A stretch of 22,752 nt of DNA from JBLHGN01 sp047616325. GTDB lineage: Bacteria; Pseudomonadota; Gammaproteobacteria; Pseudomonadales; Cellvibrionaceae. Where the stretch lies: contig JBLHGN010000022.1 in the NCBI GenBank assembly GCA_047616325.1, positions 1 through 22,752 of the forward strand. The letters run 5' to 3'. The stretch's first letter is position 1, and each line of letters starts with the position of its first letter. The notes under the pieces are model-generated. The model saw nothing but the letters and a program-made list of their open reading frames with translations. It ran no database searches and was not told where the DNA came from. The position numbers and the translations under genes were made by a program. This document shows positions 8,177 through 15,900 of the stretch, piece by piece.

Positions 8177-8572
8177 ATGGACGTGAATTTAGAACACCTG
8201 AAAGTGATGGTTATAGATGACAGTAAAACCATCAGACGTACGGCTGAGACATTGTTGAAAAAAGTGGGCTGTACAGTGGTTACTGCAACCGACGGTTTTG
8301 ATGCTCTGGCGAAAATTGCAGATACGCGCCCCGATATCATCTTTGTGGATATAATGATGCCGCGTTTAGACGGTTACCAGACATGCGCACTGATTAAAAA
8401 TAATAGTGAATACAAATCAACTCCCGTCATTATGCTTTCTAGCAAGGACGGCCTGTTTGACAAAGCAAAAGGGCGGATTGTTGGCTCGGATCAATATCTG
8501 ACCAAGCCGTTCAGTAAAGGCGAGCTACTGGGTGCAATTGAAGCTCACGTTAAAGTCGCCCGAGCCAGTTAA
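8177..8572 (+). CDS. pilG: Twitching motility response regulator PilG
   Basis: PilG is a single-domain CheY-like regulator, phosphorylated by ChpA in P. aeruginosa, that promotes pilus extension and cAMP synthesis. The 131 residues form one receiver domain with acidic pocket D14/D15, phosphoacceptor D58 in FVDIMMPRLDG, the conserved hydroxyl residue S88 in MLSSKDG and K110 in YLTKPF. There is no output domain. The ATG is preceded by an AAGG about 8 bases upstream. It opens the Chp operon, divergent from gshB with 256 bp between them, as in P. aeruginosa PA0407/PA0408. All signalling residues are intact. Confidence 0.97.
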   Translation: MDVNLEHLKVMVIDDSKTIRRTAETLLKKVGCTVVTATDGFDALAKIADTRPDIIFVDIMMPRLDGYQTCALIKNNSEYKSTPVIMLSSKDGLFDKAKGRIVGSDQYLTKPFSKGELLGAIEAHVKVARAS

Positions 8573-8601
8573 TCAATACAATAAATAATACTGGATATCC
8601 A

Positions 8602-8628
8602 GGAGAAACTGGAGAAACTGGAGAAATT
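8602..8628 (+). repeat. Three tandem 9-bp GGAGAAACT-type repeats at the pilH ribosome-binding site
   Basis: GGAGAAACT occurs at 8602-8610 and 8611-8619, and a third copy with one change (GGAGAAATT) at 8620-8628 abuts the pilH ATG at 8629. Each copy contains GGAG, so three Shine-Dalgarno-like sites are stacked; only the third has near-normal spacing (5 bases) to the start. Confidence 0.9.
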
Positions 8629-8991
8629 ATGGCAAAAGTACTTATCGTCGACGACTCACCTACAGAAACCTACAAACTGACTGGTATGCTTGAGAAAAGT
8701 GGCCACTCGGTTATCACCGCCGTAAACGGTGAGCAAGGTGTTGCCGCTGCCAAAAAAGAGCTTCCCGATCTCGTTTTAATGGACATCGTGATGCCTGGCT
8801 TGAATGGTTTTCAGGCCACGCGACAGTTGAGTAAAGCGACTGAAACGGCTCATATTCCTGTCATAATCGTTACCACAAAAGATCAAGAGACCGACCGAGT
8901 GTGGGGCATGCGTCAAGGGGCAAAGGCCTATTTAACGAAGCCGATCGACGAAAAAGAGCTTATTGCTACTATGAAAAAAGTGGGCATCTAG
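8629..8991 (+). CDS. pilH: Twitching motility response regulator PilH
   Basis: PilH is the second single-domain receiver of the Chp system. In P. aeruginosa it opposes PilG, either by favouring retraction or by draining phosphate from ChpA. The 120 residues show D8/D9, phosphoacceptor D52 in LMDIVMPGLNG, T82/T83 in VTTKDQ and K104 in YLTKPI, with no output domain. The gene follows pilG after 56 bp and precedes pilI by 10 bp. Its ribosome-binding region is a threefold 9-bp repeat, which may set a high or variable translation rate compared with pilG. Confidence 0.97.
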   Translation: MAKVLIVDDSPTETYKLTGMLEKSGHSVITAVNGEQGVAAAKKELPDLVLMDIVMPGLNGFQATRQLSKATETAHIPVIIVTTKDQETDRVWGMRQGAKAYLTKPIDEKELIATMKKVGI

Positions 8992-9001
8992 GTAGAGCGC
9001 C

Positions 9002-9541
9002 ATGGCTAATCCTGCTTTTGAAGCACTTGCAAATCTCGCTGAGTTAAGTCGCGGCGCGGCCAGAGGTCTTCCCTCACAGCAAGACGTGGCCCAGCGTTGG
9101 AGCGGGGTCGGGTTTTCATGTATGGGTTATCATTTTGTGGTGCCTATGGGGCAGGTGGCTGAATTGATGGAGGTGCCTCCGGCAACGAGATTGCCAGGTG
9201 TGCAACCATGGGTGGTTGGCCTAGCTAACGTTCGCGGAAGACTTTTGCCTTTGTTTGACTTGGCCCGATTTATGGGCGGCCAGGTGAGCAGTCAAAAAAA
9301 GGCACATAGGGTTTTGGTGTTAGAGACTGAGACTTTGTACAGCGGCTTGATTGTGGATCGCGCCTTTGGTATGCAGCATTTTGTTTCAGATACATTCGAT
9401 GATTTTAAGGGACAGCTTCCGTCGGGGCTTAGTCATTATTTAAACGGAGCATATAGGGATTCAAGTGGAGGTCAGTGGTCAGTTTTTGACATGAGCCTTC
9501 TCGCTGGTGATCCCGGTTTTATTAACACCGCCGCCAGTTAG
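9002..9541 (+). CDS. pilI: CheW-like adaptor PilI
   Basis: PilI is the CheW-type scaffold that couples the PilJ receptor to the ChpA kinase at the cell poles. The 179 residues hold one CheW domain (about 35-172): GYHFVVPMGQVAELMEV, then LPGVQPWVVGLANVRGRLLPLFDLARFMGG, the typical CheW centre, and a C-terminal VFDMSLL strand. An AGGTAG lies about 8 bases before the ATG, 10 bp after the pilH stop. A 303-bp gap follows before pilJ. P. aeruginosa has pilI in the same position. Confidence 0.96.
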   Translation: MANPAFEALANLAELSRGAARGLPSQQDVAQRWSGVGFSCMGYHFVVPMGQVAELMEVPPATRLPGVQPWVVGLANVRGRLLPLFDLARFMGGQVSSQKKAHRVLVLETETLYSGLIVDRAFGMQHFVSDTFDDFKGQLPSGLSHYLNGAYRDSSGGQWSVFDMSLLAGDPGFINTAAS

Positions 9542-9844
9542 CGGTATGGCGAAAATACAGTAGAAAAGCGTTACATTATAAAGATAAAGATAAAGATAAA
9601 GATAAAAATCAATAGAAATACACTGTTTACAGCTTGGCAATAAAGGTTTGAAACATAGATTAACGGCGGAAAACTTTGGTTTTATGGTGATGAAAAATTG
9701 TGATGAATATTACGCGTTTCGACACCATAAAATCCATTATAAGAAGTAAAAGCGCGATTCGTTAATCGCAAGGTGTAACTGACGAGATGCATGCAATTTT
9801 TGTATGTGTTGTGAAAGAGCCATAGCTTCGCTTGGGAGCGTAGT
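9542..9844 (+). other. Long pilI-pilJ intergenic region
   Basis: This 303-bp AT-rich stretch interrupts an otherwise compact operon. I see no credible small ORF. It contains a run of four AAAGAT hexamers (9580-9603), a perfect 6-bp inverted repeat, GCGATT-CGTT-AATCGC (9754-9769), and the pilJ ribosome-binding site GGGAG (9835-9839). A TTGGCA (9634-9639) with TAGATT 16 bp later is a poor promoter candidate. The region may carry a second promoter or a regulatory leader for pilJ-chpC. Confidence 0.5.
9580..9603 (+). repeat. Hexanucleotide tandem repeat (AAAGAT)x4
   Basis: Four exact copies of AAAGAT run from 9580 to 9603, continue as AAAAAT, and are preceded by TTAT. This is a short simple-sequence repeat of the kind that can change copy number by slippage. 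It is not in a coding region. Confidence 0.92.
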
Positions 9845-12052
9845 ATGAAAACAGATTCAGTCAATTTGCTCGGAAGAGCTAAATCCAACCCCTTTCTTGC
9901 GGCATTAATTCTCGCGTTAATAGGCCTGTTCGTGCTTATGGGGGCAATTGTTTTCAAACTGTTTGCCGACAGTAAGCAGGATCAGCAATATTTGAATGCA
10001 TTGTCCGATTTGCGTGCATCGTCCTATCGGCTAACGGCACTGTCCCGCGATTCTACGGCGGGCAATGAAGCCGCTTTTGGTGAATTGCAGGCGGTAGTGG
10101 CAAGCATGGATTCACACTGGCTCGGGTTGCGCGGTAGTGATGAACATACTCGCGTAGTTTTGGCTGAGCAGCTGGCGGCGTTTGAGGGTATTTGGACTCG
10201 AGTGAAGAAAAATGCCTTGGTGATTGTAGAGAATAAAGAAACTGTGGTGTTCTTGCACGACGTAGCAAAAACACTAAATGAGTCCCTGCCCGAGTTGCAG
10301 AATGAATACAATAATGTTGTTGATATATTGTTGGAGAATCTCGCCCCCTCAGAGCAGGTAGCGCGGGCGCAACAACAGACCTGGTACGCCGAAAGAATTG
10401 GAAGAAGCGTTGATAAAATGCTAGTAGGCGGAGGCAACTCTGATAAGTCTGCTGATCAGTTCCATATTGATGCCAGCGTTTTTGGACGCGTGTTAATCGG
10501 TATGATAAACGGCGATGTTGCGATGGATATCTCGCAGGTAACGGATCTCGAAGCGTTGGCAAGTTTGGAAGAGATTTCACAGCTATTCAACTTTGTGAGT
10601 GGCTCGGTCAACGAAATATTTGAAGCGTCCCCGGCTCTGTTTAAAGCGCGGGTGGCATCCAATGCAATTCTTGATGACGGCCCATTGGTGCTAGAGTCTC
10701 TAAGTGGATTGACTACTGACATAGCGGCGCTTCCCGCCACTAGATTGGTTAACAACACTCTATTGATTGCTGTTGGTGTTGCTGCGCTATTAAGCTTGAT
10801 CATTATTGGTTTCAATGTAAACCAGGTAACTAATCGACGCTTAAAAACTACGGCGGAAACCAACGAGAGAAACCAAAATGCAATTCTTCGTTTGCTCGAT
10901 GAGCTGGCCGACCTCGCAGATGGTGATTTAACCACGACGGCGACCGTAACCGAGGATTTTACTGGGGCGATTGCCGACTCAATTAACTACACCATCGACC
11001 AACTTAGGGTGCTGGTATCGCGCATCAACGAAACTTCTGAGCGGGTTGCGGCGGGTTCACAAGAAACACAGCAAACCGCCCTTCACTTAGCCGAGGCCTC
11101 TGAGCACCAAGCGCAAGAAATTGCTGGAGCATCGGCGGCTGTAAATGAAATGGCGGTGACGATTGACCAGGTATCTGCAAACGCCGCCGAATCGGCCGGT
11201 GTTGCGGAGCGGTCTGTATCGATCGCAAACAACGGCGCAAAAGTGGTACAAAACACAATTCGCGGCATGGACACAATTCGCGAACAGATTCAAGACACAT
11301 CGAAGCGTATTAAGCGTCTCGGTGAGTCATCGCAAGAGATTGGTGATATCGTAAGTTTGATCAACGACATCGCCGACCAAACAAACATTCTTGCACTAAA
11401 CGCGGCCATTCAGGCGGCTATGGCTGGCGACGCAGGTCGAGGCTTTGCGGTGGTTGCGGATGAGGTTCAGCGCCTTGCGGAACGTTCAGCAACAGCGACT
11501 AAACAGATTGAAGCGCTCGTTAAAACCATTCAGAACGACACCAACGACGCGGTAATCTCGATGGAGCAAACCACCTCTGAAGTGGTGCGCGGAGCTCGCC
11601 TCGCACAGGATGCGGGTGTGGCACTGGAAGAGATTGAAACGGTATCGGCGAGTTTGGCTGAATTGATTCAGAATATCTCTAACGCAGCCCGTCAGCAGGC
11701 ATCATCGGCGGGTCACATATCCAACACGATGAATGTTATTCAAGAAATCACCTCGCAGACTTCAGCGGGTACCACAGCGACGGCGAAAGCGATCGGAAAT
11801 TTGTCCAGTTTGGCTGTTGAGCTACGTGAATCGGTAACTGACTTTAAGCTGCCTGAAGAGATGGATGCTCAGCTTGATTCCGAAACGCCCACTTACGATA
11901 CAGCCGAAACCGTAGTGTTCGAAGCGGTTGATGTTAGCGAGGGCGTGGAAACGTTGAAAGATTTTGTCGATGAGGGAGTTATGGCGTTGTCCATGGATGA
12001 TGCCTACAGCGAAGATCAGCTTGCCATATCTGAAGATCGACACCAAGCATAG
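9845..12052 (+). CDS. pilJ: Type IV pilus chemoreceptor PilJ (methyl-accepting protein)
   Basis: PilJ is the inner-membrane receptor of the Chp system; it senses pilus or surface cues and controls ChpA. The protein has TM1 (about 18-42), a periplasmic part (43-300) with two PilJ-type helical modules, TM2 (about 301-325), a HAMP-like segment (about 326-395) and a long cytoplasmic coiled coil whose tip is IADQTNILALNAAIQAAMAG followed by GRGFAVVADEVQRLAERS (about 509-548). The AAIQ and MAGDAGRG variants are typical of PilJ. At 735 residues it exceeds P. aeruginosa PilJ (about 680) through an acidic tail of about 66 residues after LRESVTDFKL (from about 670). The tail does not end in the NWETF-type pentapeptide that binds CheR. 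The start ATG has GGGAG upstream. Confidence 0.97.
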   Translation: MKTDSVNLLGRAKSNPFLAALILALIGLFVLMGAIVFKLFADSKQDQQYLNALSDLRASSYRLTALSRDSTAGNEAAFGELQAVVASMDSHWLGLRGSDEHTRVVLAEQLAAFEGIWTRVKKNALVIVENKETVVFLHDVAKTLNESLPELQNEYNNVVDILLENLAPSEQVARAQQQTWYAERIGRSVDKMLVGGGNSDKSADQFHIDASVFGRVLIGMINGDVAMDISQVTDLEALASLEEISQLFNFVSGSVNEIFEASPALFKARVASNAILDDGPLVLESLSGLTTDIAALPATRLVNNTLLIAVGVAALLSLIIIGFNVNQVTNRRLKTTAETNERNQNAILRLLDELADLADGDLTTTATVTEDFTGAIADSINYTIDQLRVLVSRINETSERVAAGSQETQQTALHLAEASEHQAQEIAGASAAVNEMAVTIDQVSANAAESAGVAERSVSIANNGAKVVQNTIRGMDTIREQIQDTSKRIKRLGESSQEIGDIVSLINDIADQTNILALNAAIQAAMAGDAGRGFAVVADEVQRLAERSATATKQIEALVKTIQNDTNDAVISMEQTTSEVVRGARLAQDAGVALEEIETVSASLAELIQNISNAARQQASSAGHISNTMNVIQEITSQTSAGTTATAKAIGNLSSLAVELRESVTDFKLPEEMDAQLDSETPTYDTAETVVFEAVDVSEGVETLKDFVDEGVMALSMDDAYSEDQLAISEDRHQA

Positions 12053-12092
12053 TGGCGCCGGGATTTAGCTTTGTGTTCAGGTGTTGTGAATT

Positions 12093-12941
12093 ATGATTTG
12101 GTCACTACAGGCGGCTCCGGACCTCTCCGATTATCAATTTGGCCAGTGGCGTAAATTGCTGGAAGATAGAGCCGGCATTTGTCTCAGCGAACAGCAGCGT
12201 ACATTTTTGCAGACACAAGTGGCGATGAGAATGCGTGAACTGGGGCACAGTGACTATTCCCAGTACTATAACCGTGTTATTGACGGTGTTTCTGGCATGA
12301 TGGAGTGGGCGGTATTAATTGATCGCCTTGTTGTCAAGGAGACGAGTTTTTTTCGCCACAAGCCATCATTCGATTACGTTCGCAATTATCTACAAAACCA
12401 AATTAACAACAATCAAATGACCGACACTTTTGATGTTTGGAGTGTTGGCTGTTCGTCTGGTGAAGAGCCTTATTCTCTAACAATGATCCTTAATGATTGC
12501 TTTGAGCTCGCCAGAATTGAGCCCTATTACGGCATTATTGCGACAGACATAAGTCGTGCTGCGTTGGCTATTGCGCGCACGGGCATATACCCGCAACGCA
12601 AGGTGGAAATGATTGAGCAGCCCGTGCGGCAGAGATATTTCACTGCTCAGGAGGGGAACCGCTTTCAGCTGAGTGCGGAGCTAAAAGAGCGAATCTGCTT
12701 CAATCAGGGGAATGTATTAAATATCAATGAATTGCCAACCATAAAGTTAGACGTAATTTTTTGCCAAAACATGTTGATCTATTTCAGAAAATGGCTTCGA
12801 CATGAAATCATGAATGCCTTTGTAGGCCGACTCAAGCCCGGCGGGATTTTGGTGTGCGGCTTAGGCGAAGTGGTAGATTGGGACCACCCAGATGTGAAAC
12901 GTTCGTCTGTGGATGTTGCTCAAGTCTATATTCACAAATGA
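12093..12941 (+). CDS. pilK: CheR-type receptor methyltransferase PilK
   Basis: PilK methylates glutamates of PilJ with S-adenosylmethionine. The 282 residues are a complete CheR: an N-terminal helical domain (12-75), RLVVKETSFFRHKPSF (78-93) equivalent to the Thr-x-FFR motif, the SAM loop VWSVGCSSGEEPYSL (115-129), ATDISRAALAIARTGIY (150-166), VIFCQNMLIYF (221-231) and LKPGGILVCGLGE (247-259). No TPR or receiver domain is attached. The ribosome-binding site is poor (AGG about 13 bases before the ATG), so translation may be low. It lies 40 bp after pilJ and 29 bp before chpA, as PilK does in P. aeruginosa (PA0412). Confidence 0.94.
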   Translation: MIWSLQAAPDLSDYQFGQWRKLLEDRAGICLSEQQRTFLQTQVAMRMRELGHSDYSQYYNRVIDGVSGMMEWAVLIDRLVVKETSFFRHKPSFDYVRNYLQNQINNNQMTDTFDVWSVGCSSGEEPYSLTMILNDCFELARIEPYYGIIATDISRAALAIARTGIYPQRKVEMIEQPVRQRYFTAQEGNRFQLSAELKERICFNQGNVLNINELPTIKLDVIFCQNMLIYFRKWLRHEIMNAFVGRLKPGGILVCGLGEVVDWDHPDVKRSSVDVAQVYIHK

Positions 12942-12970
12942 GATAGCACTAAACGCTATGGGACCCTCAT

Positions 12971-15900
12971 ATGGGAGATAAACGTAATTTTGCTGCACTA
13001 GAGTGGGTGATAGGAGAGATCTCGGATACGCTTCGAGAAGCTCGCTACTCTCTTGAAGCCTATGTGGAAGATCCAAAGGATACTACCAGGCTACGTTTTT
13101 GCCTGACGCACATACATCAAGTGCAGGGTTCACTGTTGATGGTCGAGTTCCACGGCGCGGCGTTGCTAGCTGAAGAAATGGAGCAAACCGCCCAGGCCAT
13201 TTTAAATAACGCAGTATCTAATATGCCTGAAGCGCATGAAGTACTTATGCGTGCATTGCTTCAGCTGCCCATCTTTCTCGATCATGTCAAAACCACTAAA
13301 GACGACAATCCTGCTGTGATTTTACCGCTGTTGAATGATATGCGTGCGGTGCGAAAAGAAAGCTATCTTAGTGAAACGAACTTATTTTCGCCTGACCTTA
13401 GCCCTTTGAAAACCGTTAGCGGCCCCCGTCATGCGGTGTTAAATGACGAACAAAAGCTGAGAAGGGTATTGAAAAAACTGCGGGAAATGTACCAGTTTGC
13501 GGCTGCAAGCGTACTGCGCGGAATTAAGGTTGATGAAAATTTAGACTATCTCGATAAGGTACTTACAAGGCTTGAGCTGTTAACAAGAGGCACTGTGTGT
13601 CATCCGACGTGGGAAATATCTGCGGCCCTTATCGATGGGCTCAAGCTCGATGAAATAGAATTGACCGTGGCAGTACGAGGCCTTTTGCGTTATATCGCAA
13701 GAGAGCTTCGTATATTGGGCGACAAAACACCACAAACCCTCAATGCAATGCCAAAAGAGGGTTTACTTAAAAACCTTCTTTATTACGTCGCGCAGGCAGA
13801 AGAGTCCCGGCATAATCAAGAAAAAAGTCAGCGTGTTGCTTCGGTCAAGTCTAAATACAAATTGCAGGCCGCGCTTTTTGGTGCCCACGACACTCGCGGT
13901 AAAGGCAGGTCTACCGACGGAATTTTACAAAGCCCCGACCCGGAGGCAATCAAATCTGTTGTTGTCGCGCTTCAAGACGAACTCTCTAATATCAAACATG
14001 TTCTCGATCTGTCTCTTACTGGGCGTGGTTCAATAGACGATTTGAAAGAAGTTATGCCCACGGTGAAGCGTGTGGCGGACACGCTCGCGGTGTTGGGTAT
14101 AGGCAATCTTCGCAAACAAATGATAGAGCAGAGCGAAAGTCTGGAACGTATCAGCGAGGCTAACAGCATCGACGAAACCGCTCTGATGCTCGTCGCCCAA
14201 AAAATTATTGAGATTGAACAGCGACTACACGCGATTGGGAAGTCGGCGGGAAAACGACCAGATTTAGACGCGGTAACTGAGCGTGAAGTCGAAATAGATA
14301 GTGCTAAACTCGCTGTTATCCGCGAATGCATTAACGGACTCGAACGCGCCAAAGAGTCGATAGTTGAATATATATCGTCGCAGTGGGACAAAAAACACCT
14401 GGAAAACGTAGGTGAGCTAATGGCTAAGATCTACGGTGGTCTGCATATGATACCGCTGGATCGATCGTCGAATATAATCAAGGCGTGTTCGCGCTTTATC
14501 GAAGAGCAATTGTTAGGAACCGAACAGCAGCCAAACTTTACTGTGTTGGAGGCGCTAGCAGACGCCATTGCCAGCATTGAATACTATCTGGAACGCCTCA
14601 CCGAGAACATGCACGTGGATGCCGATTCGCTTCTCGATGTTGCCGAAGAAAGCGTTATGTCGCTGGGCTATAAAGTAGAGTCAATAATACCCACTGCACA
14701 GGTCAATGCTGACACAGCAGCGCTAGCTTACGTTGAGCCTAGAGAGACTTTTAGCACTCCCTCCAGCGTTGAGATCCCGGTTGAGGTCGAAAAGAGCGAC
14801 AGTGCTTTTGCCGATAACGCGGATGAGCATGTATTGGAACAGGCCCCCGAAACTGCAGTTGCTCAAGATGTTGCTGCTCTGGGCGAATCTGTCAAAGATG
14901 AGGGCCTTCAGGTTGAGACTGAATTACAGCCCCTTGAAAATATTAAAGTCAATGAGCCAGGCACGTTGGCAAAACAGGAGGTCGCATCCCCCGACACGGG
15001 CGCCGAAATAGAAAGCGATATCGACGATGAAATTATTGAAATTTTTATTCAGGAAGCCGGTGAAGTTTTAGAAACACTAGCTGAGCATTTCCCCAAGTGG
15101 CGTGCTGCAGCATCGGATACCGATTCATTGGTTATTGTGCGCCGGGCGTTCCATACGCTTAAAGGCAGTGGGCGCATGGTTGAGGCCAACGATATTGGTG
15201 AGCTCGCCTGGTCCATAGAAAATATGCTCAATAGACTAATCGACCGAAGCATAAGATTGAAACCGCAGGTTCATAATATTATTGAAGCGGTGCTGGAATT
15301 AGTCCCCTATTTGGTCGAAGCGTTCGAAGCCCGCAAAGCAAATCCCCACCTTGAATTGACAGGAAAATACGCTGCCTGGGCGCGTGCTATATCTGAGGGA
15401 AATTACCCCGATGAGCTCACAGAACCTCTCAAACCGGCCTTTGTGGAATCGTGCTCTGTGCCAATACAGGATGACACCCTAGAGCTAAGCTCAGACGCAG
15501 CAAGCTTTACTGAGCAGGAGCTGCTTCTGGAATCCCAGTCTTATGGCAATTTTGACACGTCTGAGAGCGAAGATGATAAAGGTAACGATACGGTATTGCA
15601 GGAAATTTTCTCTTCTGAGGCAATGCTTCATCTAGAAACCATAGAACAGTACATATCTGAAATGGAGCGTGAGGCACCCCTATATACGATGCCAAGCGAT
15701 GCTCTGCAGCGGGCGCTGCACACATTAAAAGGTAGTGCCAAAATGGCACAGGTGTGGCCAATAGCTGAAATAACCGAGCCACTGGAGCACTTTGCTAAAG
15801 AGCTTATTAGTTATCAAGTAGCAATCAACGACGATGTGCTGCAGCTGATTCGCGACGCAGTGGTGTATATCCGTTACGGTTTGGATCAGATCGGTTCAGG

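Noticed and set aside
9682..9957. Minus-strand 91-codon ORF across the pilI-pilJ gap
   Set aside because: It runs into the pilJ coding start and has no recognisable domain or ribosome-binding site.
11083..11354. Several short ORFs within the pilJ signalling domain
   Set aside because: All are alternative frames of the highly conserved receptor coiled coil.
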